Assembly (NCBI RefSeq): GCF_010093025.1
Contig: NZ_CP048114.1
Coordinates: 2,728,001 to 2,792,000, forward strand
Origin: Edaphobacter sp. 12200R-103
GTDB lineage: Bacteria > Acidobacteriota > Terriglobia > Terriglobales > Acidobacteriaceae
Length of the DNA stretch: 64,000 nucleotides
Reading direction: 5' to 3'
In this document: piece after piece, positions 51,925 to 59,604 of the stretch
Numbering within the stretch: position 1 is the stretch's first letter
Layout of the letters: every line of letters starts with the position of its first letter
Position numbers and translations under genes: made by a program
Notes under the pieces: model-generated
The model's database searches: none
Told to the model about the DNA's origin: nothing
The model's input: only the letters and a program-made list of their open reading frames with translations

Positions 51925-53889
51925 CTAGCGTGGGTCGATGGTTCGTGAACCTGCCGTATTTGTTAGATCAGCGAAAGGCCCAGGCATCCGGTTCGTCCCG
52001 GTGATTGAGTGGCCGTAGAAGTCCACATCGATTCCACCATACACCGGTAGAGGCTTCACTTCGCCTTTCACCGCCACGCTCATTTGTAGAGTGTCCGGGT
52101 TGAACGTCGTTGCGACTTCCGCCGTGGTTCCCGTCTTGTCCCAATCGTGCTGATCACGCCAGGACTCCAGGTTGTCCCACTCCGGCGGATCGGGAAATTT
52201 CACACGCAGGTAGGGCTGCATTCGCACTCGGCGGCCCGGAGCGAAGCCGTAGACATTTCCATCCGCAGTGTTGCGCGGGTTGTTGAACTCGATGGCCGAC
52301 TGGCCGATGCCCGAGAACACATTTCCGAAGACTCTAAGGTCATGTGCGTCGTTCGTGTGGCCGTTGATTGGGCGCGGTGCTCCGAGGCCTGACGCTGTAT
52401 CGATGCACACCTTGGCGCAGTCAATGAACAGGTTGTATGCGATGATGACGTGATTTGTGTCGCGGATCAGAACTCCGCCGGTGAGGTGGTCGAAGATATT
52501 GTTGTCAATCTCGTTCAACGCATCACTGCCCTCGATCTGAATCGCGTGTGGATTCACGTCGCCGGGAATGTCGGCGAAGACGTTCCCCGTGAGCCGATCA
52601 TTTGTGTTTCCGATATCGAGCCAGATTCCGTTGGCATGCCGGATGTGACGCACCACGTTATTCCGGAACAGCAGATTCCGCGTCCGATGCATCTTGGTCC
52701 CGCCCGACTCCGACAGGCGAGCTGCATCCTGCCAGCCAATCCACTCAAATAGGTTCTTTTCCACCAGCACATTCTGTGGACCACCCGTTCCGCCGAGTCC
52801 CTCAATTCCGCAGTACCGGAAGACGTTGTGGCGGACAACGTCAAAACCTACCGGCTGCGGCGGGCGCGCCGCTGCCCAGTCAACGTCACCGATGTCGAGC
52901 CCCACACTATTGGCCCACTCGAAAGAATTGTCTTCAAAGATGAAGTGGTTGCCGTGATTGGTCGAGACCAGCCCTCGTTGGGGATTTGGGTAACTGTTTC
53001 CGGCATACCGAAACTTGATGCCCTTCACCCGGATGTACGACTGGTACGGCTTCGCAGGAGAGAACACCGACTCCTCGTTCGTGATCTCGATCACGTGCTT
53101 CGCCGGATCATCGTCATTTGCCAGCCGGATATGCAAAGTCAGTCCGTCCGACTCGACCCACACTTTACCAGCGTAGGGCGAAAACTCCTGGTACAACGGC
53201 GTCCAGCGGATGTCGCTGAAGAAGCTTAGCGAGCGCGCCGACAGCCCCGCGAGAGCCGATGGCGATTCCACCTGCTCCAGCGGTTTGCCATCCACAAAGA
53301 CTATGCCCCGCCGCCGGAAGTAATTCCACATATTGTCTTTGGCGTAGTTGATCCAGTAGCGGTCGTCGGTCACGTTGTCGAGAGCGAACGGGTTATACCC
53401 AAGCGGGAACAGCTTGGGGTCAAGGTGAAGCTGGTATGCCTTCACAGGCTGATTCGTCTCCCGGTCCGGGCCGATGTTCCAGCCCTCGCTGGGCTGCCAT
53501 CCTGTCGTCACGGTCGCGCCTGATACAACGACATCCGCGCCCGGCGCCGCCTCGTAGCTAATCATCGCATCGGGACTTGTGCCTCCCCGGGCCGGGCGGA
53601 TCGCCTCGCGGTACACGCCGCTGGCGATAATGACATGTTCACCCGGCTGGAGCAGCTGAGCGGCATGGTTAATGGTGCGGAACGGATGCTCCTTCGTACC
53701 GGGCCCACTGTCGCTTGCATTCTTGGCATTTGCGTCGACGTAGTAGGTCTTCGTGAAGTGGAGCGGCTTCTCCCATGTCGGGAACTCGGTGCCGTCCGGA
53801 AGGCGGGAGTTATCGGCGAAAACGGCGGATGTTCCAGCCAGAAGGAGTAGGACAAGGAAAGGGGCGTGTTTCATCCGGCGGGGTACCAT
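51925..53889 (-). CDS. Secreted right-handed beta-helix protein, possible polysaccharide lyase (654 aa)
   Basis: A signal peptide (APFLVLLLLAGTSAVFADN) is followed by YYVDANAKNASDSGPGTKEH PFRTI, the usual opening of DUF1565/pectate-lyase-like beta-helix proteins. The helix coils then follow, with repeated N-x-F/I and V-x-x-N-x-F motifs (VLVEKNLFEWIG; LLFRNNVVRHIR; NEIDNNIFDHLTGGVLIRDT). Members degrade or bind acidic polysaccharides. No catalytic residues can be assigned with confidence. I chose ATG at 53889, with GGAAG nearby; ATG at 53874 is also possible. It converges on the TonB receptor. Confidence 0.82.
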   Translation of the reverse strand: MVPRRMKHAPFLVLLLLAGTSAVFADNSRLPDGTEFPTWEKPLHFTKTYYVDANAKNASDSGPGTKEHPFRTINHAAQLLQPGEHVIIASGVYREAIRPARGGTSPDAMISYEAAPGADVVVSGATVTTGWQPSEGWNIGPDRETNQPVKAYQLHLDPKLFPLGYNPFALDNVTDDRYWINYAKDNMWNYFRRRGIVFVDGKPLEQVESPSALAGLSARSLSFFSDIRWTPLYQEFSPYAGKVWVESDGLTLHIRLANDDDPAKHVIEITNEESVFSPAKPYQSYIRVKGIKFRYAGNSYPNPQRGLVSTNHGNHFIFEDNSFEWANSVGLDIGDVDWAAARPPQPVGFDVVRHNVFRYCGIEGLGGTGGPQNVLVEKNLFEWIGWQDAARLSESGGTKMHRTRNLLFRNNVVRHIRHANGIWLDIGNTNDRLTGNVFADIPGDVNPHAIQIEGSDALNEIDNNIFDHLTGGVLIRDTNHVIIAYNLFIDCAKVCIDTASGLGAPRPINGHTNDAHDLRVFGNVFSGIGQSAIEFNNPRNTADGNVYGFAPGRRVRMQPYLRVKFPDPPEWDNLESWRDQHDWDKTGTTAEVATTFNPDTLQMSVAVKGEVKPLPVYGGIDVDFYGHSITGTNRMPGPFADLTNTAGSRTIDPR

Positions 53890-53958
53890 ATGCTTCCGCG
53901 ATCGGATAGATTTGCCGCTGAATGAAGCGCGGGCACGGATCGCGCCACCATCGTACAC

Positions 53959-54482
53959 GGTGGCGAAGCAGGCGAGCCTGGACGACGTTTGGATCCACCC
54001 TGAGACAACAGTTCATAGTGGATTCATTGAGAAAGCTCCTATCGATTTATTGAGATGCGCCAGGCCAGCCCTGTATACCTGACTGGACTCTGAGGCGCCA
54101 TCTTCTCCGGGTGAAGGCGGCGTAGCTCCTTTGTCCTGCGGGCGGATTGACTCCTCCAAGAGCCATCCTGGGCCCCCTGCGAAAATTTGTGGGCCTTAGG
54201 CGAACAGGATGTGAAGGATTATCAGTGATTTTGGCAGTCTCTGATAGCCTGTAAGTTGTTGAATTACAATGTATTTAAATTTTGACGCGATAGAGACCGC
54301 TGGTTCGGATCCAATCGTGCCTACCATTGTTTCTCATTCCCTTCATCCGCAGCTCAGTCTACCTCGGACACCTTGCCGCAGGATTCAGCGAAGCCGACCT
54401 TCCGAAGGTGGAACCACGGCGCAGTTTCGCCGGAGTACGGACGATTTTGCAGTTCGGGAACCGGAACAAACGGCGAAACAGG
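53959..54482. other. Intergenic region containing the right island boundary
   Basis: No convincing gene. The stretch is AT-rich around 54255-54285, immediately before the tRNA-derived repeat at 54282-54327. Confidence 0.5.
54282..54327. repeat. attR-like partial copy of tRNA-Val
   Basis: Copy of the tRNA from the anticodon loop to CCA. The last 19 bases are identical to the tRNA end (ATCCAATCGTGCCTACCAT). Differences lie in the anticodon and T-stem parts, and all six are transitions. It cannot form a tRNA because the 5' half is absent. Confidence 0.7.
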
Positions 54483-54668
54483 TTACGCCTCACCTTCAGG
54501 ATCGGGGATACTGGACAGCGGGTCACTGGCGGGGAAGGAATCGGCCAGTGTCTTATCCAGATTTTTCTCGCGCCTCGCACGTTCATCGTTTGCAACGACC
54601 AGACGACCTTCTGGATCACTCGAGACGTATCTCCACTGGATCGCCACTTTCGCGCCGTGTTGCGCCAT
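54483..54668 (-). CDS. Small PASDP-motif protein (61 aa)
   Basis: The sequence has an N-terminal half ending ANDERARREKNLDKTL and the C-terminal motif ADSFPASDPLSSIPDP. The D-x-FPASDPxS motif recurs in small uncharacterised proteins of Acidobacteria and Proteobacteria. ATG has AGAGGT about six bases upstream. It is the first gene outside the right island boundary, on the opposite strand to the ACP gene. Function unknown. Confidence 0.65.
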   Translation of the reverse strand: MAQHGAKVAIQWRYVSSDPEGRLVVANDERARREKNLDKTLADSFPASDPLSSIPDPEGEA

Positions 54669-54884
54669 ATCGACCTCTTTCTTCGGGCGGAGAGCCTACC
54701 CACTTCCTCTTCTGATGCAGCCAGTCTGTCCGTGCAGCCCTCTTTTCCTCACAGAAGTCTTGAGAGAGGAGGAGCCACCGTAGATCCCATCCCATAAGGG
54801 GTTATCAATTTGGCGTCGTGTACCTTTACACTACCCAAGGCGCCCTGTACGTTTGAGAATCCGGGAAGAAAGGGAGACCCCCTG

Positions 54885-55130
54885 ATGGACGATATTGCAC
54901 AACGCTGTATCTCAATTATTGCCAAGGCGAAGAACATTCCTGCCGACACCATCACCCTCGACACCACCTTCGAGGAGCTGAACATCGACTCTCTCGACAA
55001 GATCAACATCTCGTTCGAGGTGGAAGAAGCGTTCGAGATCGCGATTCCTGACGACGCCCTCGGCTCACTCAAGACCGTCGGCGATGTGGTGCGCGGCGTG
55101 GAGCAGCTGGTGGCAGCGAAGGCATCCTGA
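54885..55130 (+). CDS. Acyl carrier protein (81 aa)
   Basis: Type II ACP. The phosphopantetheine attachment Ser is S36 in ELNIDSLDKINIS, the same position as in E. coli AcpP. Helix I (IAQRCISIIAKAKNI) and helix III (DVVRGVEQLV) are recognisable. It is acidic with the usual length. The ATG has GGGAG eight bases upstream. The beta-ketoacyl synthase gene starts 61 bp later, so the two form a dedicated chain-building pair. Whether this is the housekeeping ACP or a specialised one is not clear. Confidence 0.93.
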   Translation: MDDIAQRCISIIAKAKNIPADTITLDTTFEELNIDSLDKINISFEVEEAFEIAIPDDALGSLKTVGDVVRGVEQLVAAKAS

Positions 55131-55191
55131 GGAGTCCTTCCAGCATCCGCCGCGGCGACCTCTTAAAATCTATCGGGAGTTCCCTTCCATC

Positions 55192-56421
55192 GTGAATCGT
55201 GTTGTTGTCACAGGACTAGGCTGCATTACACCGATCGGTTCCTCCGTCCCGGCATTCCGAGAGAGTCTCTTCTCCGGTACCAGCGGGATTGCCCCTATCG
55301 TCAACGTTCCGGACGCTCCCGACGGGAACCCCGGGGTTCGTTACAGCCGGGCCGCCCAGGTCTTCGATTTTGATCCTTCCGCCCACCTCGACTCTGGAAT
55401 CATCACCGCGACCAACCGGAATACCCAGTTCGCCATCGTCGCCGCACGGCAGGCGGCAGAGCAGTCCGGGTTTCTCGCGCATCACGCTCCCGGAGATATC
55501 GCCATCATCATGGGATGCGCCTGCGGCGGCCGCTCCTCCGAGGAGAGCGAGGTCAAGAACCTCTACACCCGCAATGCCCGCGCACATCCGCTTACCATCG
55601 TGCGCACCATGTCCTCGGCAGGGGCAAGCAATATCTCCATCGACCTGAAGATCACAGGACCGACCCTGGACATCTCGACCGCCTGCGCGTCGGCCACTCA
55701 CGCCATCGGCCTCGCCTTCCACATGGTTCGCTCAGGGATGGCGGCAGCAGCCCTCGCCGGAGGCCATGAGGCTCCGCTCAGTTGGGGCTTCTATCGAGCG
55801 TGGGACTCCATGCGCGTCGTCTCACCGACTCAGTGCCGTCCCTTTGCCACCGACCGTGACGGCATGACGCTGGGAGAAGGCGCCGCCATGCTGGTGCTCG
55901 AGACGCTTGAGTCCGCGAAGGCGCGGAACGCCACCATCTTTGCCGAGATTGTCGGATTCGGCATGTCGGCCGACGCCAACCACATCACCCAGCCGCAGGC
56001 CGATGGTGCTGCCAGCGCCATGCGGAAGGCGCTCACCGACGCCCAGGCCTCGCCCGATGAAGTCGGCTATATCAATGCACACGGCACAGGAACCCAGGCC
56101 AACGACACCACCGAGGCCGCCGCCATCCACCAGGTCTTCGGCGAACGTGCTGCACACATTCCTGTCAGTTCCACCAAGGCGTTGCATGGCCACTCCATCG
56201 GGGCCAGCGGCGCTCTTGAAGCACTGGCTACTACCCTGGCGCTCCAGGAAGGCCGTCTCCCTCAGACCGCGGGTGTCTCGGCCCCCGATCCCTCTCTCAA
56301 CCTGGACATCATCACTGGCAAGCCCCGGACCACTGACCCCACCCTCGCTCTCTCCAACTCTCTCGCCTTCGGCGGGCTCAATGCCGTAATCGCTCTTCGT
56401 TCGTGGCAGGAAAAGACCTAA
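55192..56421 (+). CDS. Beta-ketoacyl-ACP synthase, FabF-like (409 aa)
   Basis: Condensing enzyme starting NRVVVTGLGCITPIGSSVPA. The catalytic residues are all present: Cys at about 165 (ISTACASATHAIG), His at about 297 (NAHGTGTQAND), Lys at about 329 and His at about 334 (STKALHGHSIGASG). It extends acyl-ACP by two carbons using malonyl-ACP. The GTG start at 55192 puts the first strand at the usual position, with GGGAG further upstream than ideal. It follows an ACP gene; no ketoreductase or acyltransferase is adjacent. Specialised lipid or fatty-acid synthesis is as likely as the housekeeping pathway. Confidence 0.92.
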   Translation: MNRVVVTGLGCITPIGSSVPAFRESLFSGTSGIAPIVNVPDAPDGNPGVRYSRAAQVFDFDPSAHLDSGIITATNRNTQFAIVAARQAAEQSGFLAHHAPGDIAIIMGCACGGRSSEESEVKNLYTRNARAHPLTIVRTMSSAGASNISIDLKITGPTLDISTACASATHAIGLAFHMVRSGMAAAALAGGHEAPLSWGFYRAWDSMRVVSPTQCRPFATDRDGMTLGEGAAMLVLETLESAKARNATIFAEIVGFGMSADANHITQPQADGAASAMRKALTDAQASPDEVGYINAHGTGTQANDTTEAAAIHQVFGERAAHIPVSSTKALHGHSIGASGALEALATTLALQEGRLPQTAGVSAPDPSLNLDIITGKPRTTDPTLALSNSLAFGGLNAVIALRSWQEKT

Positions 56422-56511
56422 CCTCTGCCGCATGAACACGGGCCGGACTTGCCGCAGGTTCTTCCGGTGTATCTCTTTGGCGTCCTGCTCCAGGCGGTAT
56501 AGGGTGAAGAC

Positions 56512-58308
56512 ATGAAGGCTTTAAAAAGTCTTTCGATCGTGATTCCAGCGGCGCTTCTGATCGCGTCTCTGATCGGCCTTTTCATGACGCAGAGCTCAAT
56601 GGCAAACCTGCCATTTCTGCGGGCAAAGGGTTTCTCCAGAAACAATGCACGCGGCCTCGTAGACCAGCGTCCGTGGCAGACGATTGAAGCGCTCTCTCCA
56701 CTTGCCATCTCTGCGGAGGAGAAGCGGCATGCCCGTGAGGCCGAGCGATTGGCAGATCATGAGGTCGATCAGGCCTTCGCCCTGGCGCTCCGTCAGGCAG
56801 CGCTCGACAGCCATGCCCTCAACGGGGATGCGATCAAGGTTCAGCAGAGAGTGACGGCGTTGCAGTCCGTCGTCAAGGATGACCAGGATCGGGTCAATAC
56901 GCTCACCGCAGCCTTGAAGACGCCTTCGACGAAGCCAGATGCTCCTGCCCAGGACGATCTTGACCTCGCCAAGGCGCAGCTCCAGCTCGATACCGACAAC
57001 CTGAACGATGCCGGCGAGGAGCTGGCCAGGCTTACGGGAGACAACCGCGACGAGATTCAGCGTGAGCTCGCAACCCGCCAGGCCGCCATGAAGAAGCGCG
57101 AGGAGCAGGCCGAGGCTGCGGGCCCCTCGGCCATGCAAACGGCAAGAGGCTATCGCACGCTCGCTGGCCGTATCTCCGGCTGGCTGGATCAGCGCAGCCG
57201 GGCCAGCCTGATTGCAACAGCGAAAGCACAGGCAGAGAGCGACGCAGCCACACTTGCCACCCAGCAGGCAGCCGTCGAGGCGAAGCTGAATGCTCCTGCC
57301 GACGACGCCGGACAGAACGCCGGCGCAAGATCGCGCGTAGCGCGCCTGGCACAGCTGCATTCACTTTCGCAGATTCGGTCCATCCTGGAGGATCGCGTCC
57401 AGACGCACAAGCAGCTGGCTGCTGTCTATCAGCAATGGTTCGATCAGGTAGGCCGCCAGCATCACATCGTCTTCCACCTTATTCTTCAGTCCATCGCGGC
57501 TATCTCATTTCTCCTGCTGTGCTCGGCCCTCATCACCCTTATGGCCGGCAAACTTCTCGACCGTCTGCGCATCGACCGCAGAACCCTGCTTACGCTTCGA
57601 ACGATCGTAACGCTCGTCATTCAACTCATCACTCTTCTTTTGGTCATTCTCATCATCTTCGGGGTGCCCAGCCAGATGCCCACCATCCTGGGACTGGTCA
57701 CGGCAGGACTAACTGTCGTTTTTCAGGACTTCATCCTGGCGTTCTTCGGCTGGTTTGTCCTCATGGGCAAGAATGGAATCCGTGTTGGCGACTGGGTGGA
57801 GATCAACGGCGTCGGGGGCGAGGTTGTTGAAGTCGGACTCTTCCGTACAGCAGTGCTCGAGACGGGAAACTGGACCGATAACGGCCATCCCACGGGCCGC
57901 CGGATCAACTTCATCAACAGCTTTGCCATTCGTGGCCAGTACTTCAACTTCTCCACCTCAGGTCAGTGGCTCTGGGACGAGATTCACGTCAACCTCCCCT
58001 CTGGCCCGCAAGGCTACAAAATTATCGAAGCGATCCACCAGGCGGTACGTCAGGATACAGAGGCCAACAGCAAGCTGGCCGTCAAGGAATGGCAGCGCGC
58101 CACTGGGAATCACGACCTGAGCCACTTTGGCGCAGAGCCATCCGTGGATATGCGTCCAGCCGCGTCAGGGTTCGAGGTCATCATAAGATATGTCACATGC
58201 GCCGCAGATCGGTTCAACATGCGCAACCGGATTTATCAAACTGTCATCGATCTCATGCATAAGAACGATGAAGCCGCCCTTCCAGGAGACGGAAAAGAAC
58301 CAGCCTGA
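56512..58308 (+). CDS. MscS-family mechanosensitive channel with N-terminal coiled-coil domain (598 aa)
   Basis: One membrane helix (residues 9-25) leads into about 290 residues of charged helical sequence rich in Asp, Ala, Gln and Lys, likely a periplasmic coiled coil. At least three hydrophobic helices follow from about 320. The pore-lining and beta-domain region follows (FFGWFVLMGKNGIRVGDWVE, then INGVGGEVVEVGLFRTAVLE), as in MscS. Such channels open under membrane tension and release osmolytes. ATG is preceded by AGGG. The acetate kinase start follows 24 bases after its stop, suggesting an operon with ackA and xfp. Confidence 0.88.
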   Translation: MKALKSLSIVIPAALLIASLIGLFMTQSSMANLPFLRAKGFSRNNARGLVDQRPWQTIEALSPLAISAEEKRHAREAERLADHEVDQAFALALRQAALDSHALNGDAIKVQQRVTALQSVVKDDQDRVNTLTAALKTPSTKPDAPAQDDLDLAKAQLQLDTDNLNDAGEELARLTGDNRDEIQRELATRQAAMKKREEQAEAAGPSAMQTARGYRTLAGRISGWLDQRSRASLIATAKAQAESDAATLATQQAAVEAKLNAPADDAGQNAGARSRVARLAQLHSLSQIRSILEDRVQTHKQLAAVYQQWFDQVGRQHHIVFHLILQSIAAISFLLLCSALITLMAGKLLDRLRIDRRTLLTLRTIVTLVIQLITLLLVILIIFGVPSQMPTILGLVTAGLTVVFQDFILAFFGWFVLMGKNGIRVGDWVEINGVGGEVVEVGLFRTAVLETGNWTDNGHPTGRRINFINSFAIRGQYFNFSTSGQWLWDEIHVNLPSGPQGYKIIEAIHQAVRQDTEANSKLAVKEWQRATGNHDLSHFGAEPSVDMRPAASGFEVIIRYVTCAADRFNMRNRIYQTVIDLMHKNDEAALPGDGKEPA

Positions 58309-58331
58309 TCCTGCACAGAGGAGATCCTTCT

Positions 58332-59534
58332 TTGAACCTGCTCATTCTCAACAGCGGCTCCTCGTCGATCAAATGCTCCATCTTCGCTGCCCACGATGAC
58401 TCTCCCCGCTCGCTGTACGAGGGCGAAGTGTCGGGGATCGGCTCCGAACACGCGTCATTCCGCTTTCATCGCACCGGCGAAGTGCAGCCCTCCTCCGCAG
58501 TTCAGGCGCAGGATCCGACAGAGGCGATCGGCAAAGTTCTCGAGGCGCTTACCCAGCCCTCCATGCCTCACATCGGCGCTGTCGGCTATCGCGTTGTCCA
58601 TCCCGGCCCGAAGATTCACGATCATGTGCGCATCGACGACGCCATCCTTCACGAATTGGACGAAGCCGCACGCTTTGCCCCGCTGCACGATCCTCCAGCG
58701 ACAGCCATCATCCGCGAGACCCGGAAACGCTTCCCCGACGCGCCGCACTTTGCCTGCTTCGACACCATCTTTCATCAAACGATGCCAGAGGTAGCCTCGG
58801 TCTACGCAATCCCATCCATCTATCGTGAGCAGGGCGTGCATCGCTACGGCGCGCATGGCCTCAGCTGCGAGTCCATCGTCGAGCAGATGCGCCGCACGCG
58901 AAGTTCACTCCCGCACCGCATGGCGATTGCTCATCTCGGCAGCGGATGCAGCGTTACCGCCCTGCTGGACGGCAGGTCGATCGACACTACCATGGGACTC
59001 ACCCCGACCGGAGGCGTCGTCATGGGGACCAGGCCCGGCGACCTCGACCCCGGGCTTGTGCTCTACCTTCTTCGCCAGATGAAGGGCGACCGTGACCAGG
59101 CCTCGAACTCTCTCGAGCAACTTCTAAATCATGCATCGGGCATCACGGCCCTCTCAGGTCTGCCAAACGATATGCGTGATACCCGCAAGGCCGCTGCCGA
59201 GGGCAATCAGAACGCCAGCCTCGCCATCGCGGCCTTTACTCGCAGCATTCGCAAGACGCTCGGCAGCTTCAGCTGGCTGATGGGCGGGCTGGACGCAATT
59301 GTCTTCGCCGGAGGCATTGGAGAGCATGACTCACAGACCCGCGCAGAGATACTCGCGCATTTGCAGCCGCTCGAAATTCATCTGGACGCAACATTAAACG
59401 TTGCCGCAAAAGCATCTTCCGAAGAACCGGTTCAGCGGCTTTCAACATCTGATTCAAAGACGGAGATTTTGCTCGTCCCTGCAAGAGAAGACTGGATGAT
59501 CGCCATTCATCTTCAGCGCATGCTTGGTCTCTGA
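58332..59534 (+). CDS. ackA: Acetate kinase (400 aa)
   Basis: Acetate kinase with [14 protein letters not shown] at the N-terminus (binding-site Asn and Ser), [11 protein letters not shown], the [16 protein letters not shown] block and FAGGIGEHD near the C-terminus. It converts acetyl phosphate and ADP to acetate and ATP. The start is TTG with AGGAGA eight bases upstream; no ATG is available before the conserved NSGSSS. The next gene is phosphoketolase, which makes acetyl phosphate, so the pair forms an acetyl-phosphate-to-ATP route. It is slightly divergent from AckA of enteric bacteria in length. Confidence 0.93.
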   Translation: MNLLILNSGSSSIKCSIFAAHDDSPRSLYEGEVSGIGSEHASFRFHRTGEVQPSSAVQAQDPTEAIGKVLEALTQPSMPHIGAVGYRVVHPGPKIHDHVRIDDAILHELDEAARFAPLHDPPATAIIRETRKRFPDAPHFACFDTIFHQTMPEVASVYAIPSIYREQGVHRYGAHGLSCESIVEQMRRTRSSLPHRMAIAHLGSGCSVTALLDGRSIDTTMGLTPTGGVVMGTRPGDLDPGLVLYLLRQMKGDRDQASNSLEQLLNHASGITALSGLPNDMRDTRKAAAEGNQNASLAIAAFTRSIRKTLGSFSWLMGGLDAIVFAGGIGEHDSQTRAEILAHLQPLEIHLDATLNVAAKASSEEPVQRLSTSDSKTEILLVPAREDWMIAIHLQRMLGL

Positions 59535-59604
59535 AGCGCTAATATACGTTTCACTGCACGTTCAGGCCCGGGAAACAAATTCGAACAAGGGAGAACTTCA
59601 AGCC

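Larger units (their letters stand above)
32867..54327. mobile_element. Probable tRNA-Val-integrated genomic island (about 21.4 kb)
   Basis: Bounded by the tRNA-Val 3' part (32867-32912) and a 46-nt copy of it (54282-54327; 40/46 identical by eye). It contains three giant minus-strand genes, a TonB receptor and a secreted beta-helix protein; none looks like housekeeping. No integrase, transposase or replication gene is visible, so it is either an old, immobilised island or one mobilised in trans. Confidence 0.65.

Noticed and set aside
32912..54281. Integrase, transposase or replication gene expected for an island
   Set aside because: I looked for tyrosine- or serine-recombinase and DDE-type motifs in the readable frames and saw none.
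54327..54797. Plus-strand open frame of 156 codons after the right att-like repeat
   Set aside because: No family-like segments. The minus-strand 61-aa gene inside it has a better Shine-Dalgarno and a recognisable motif.
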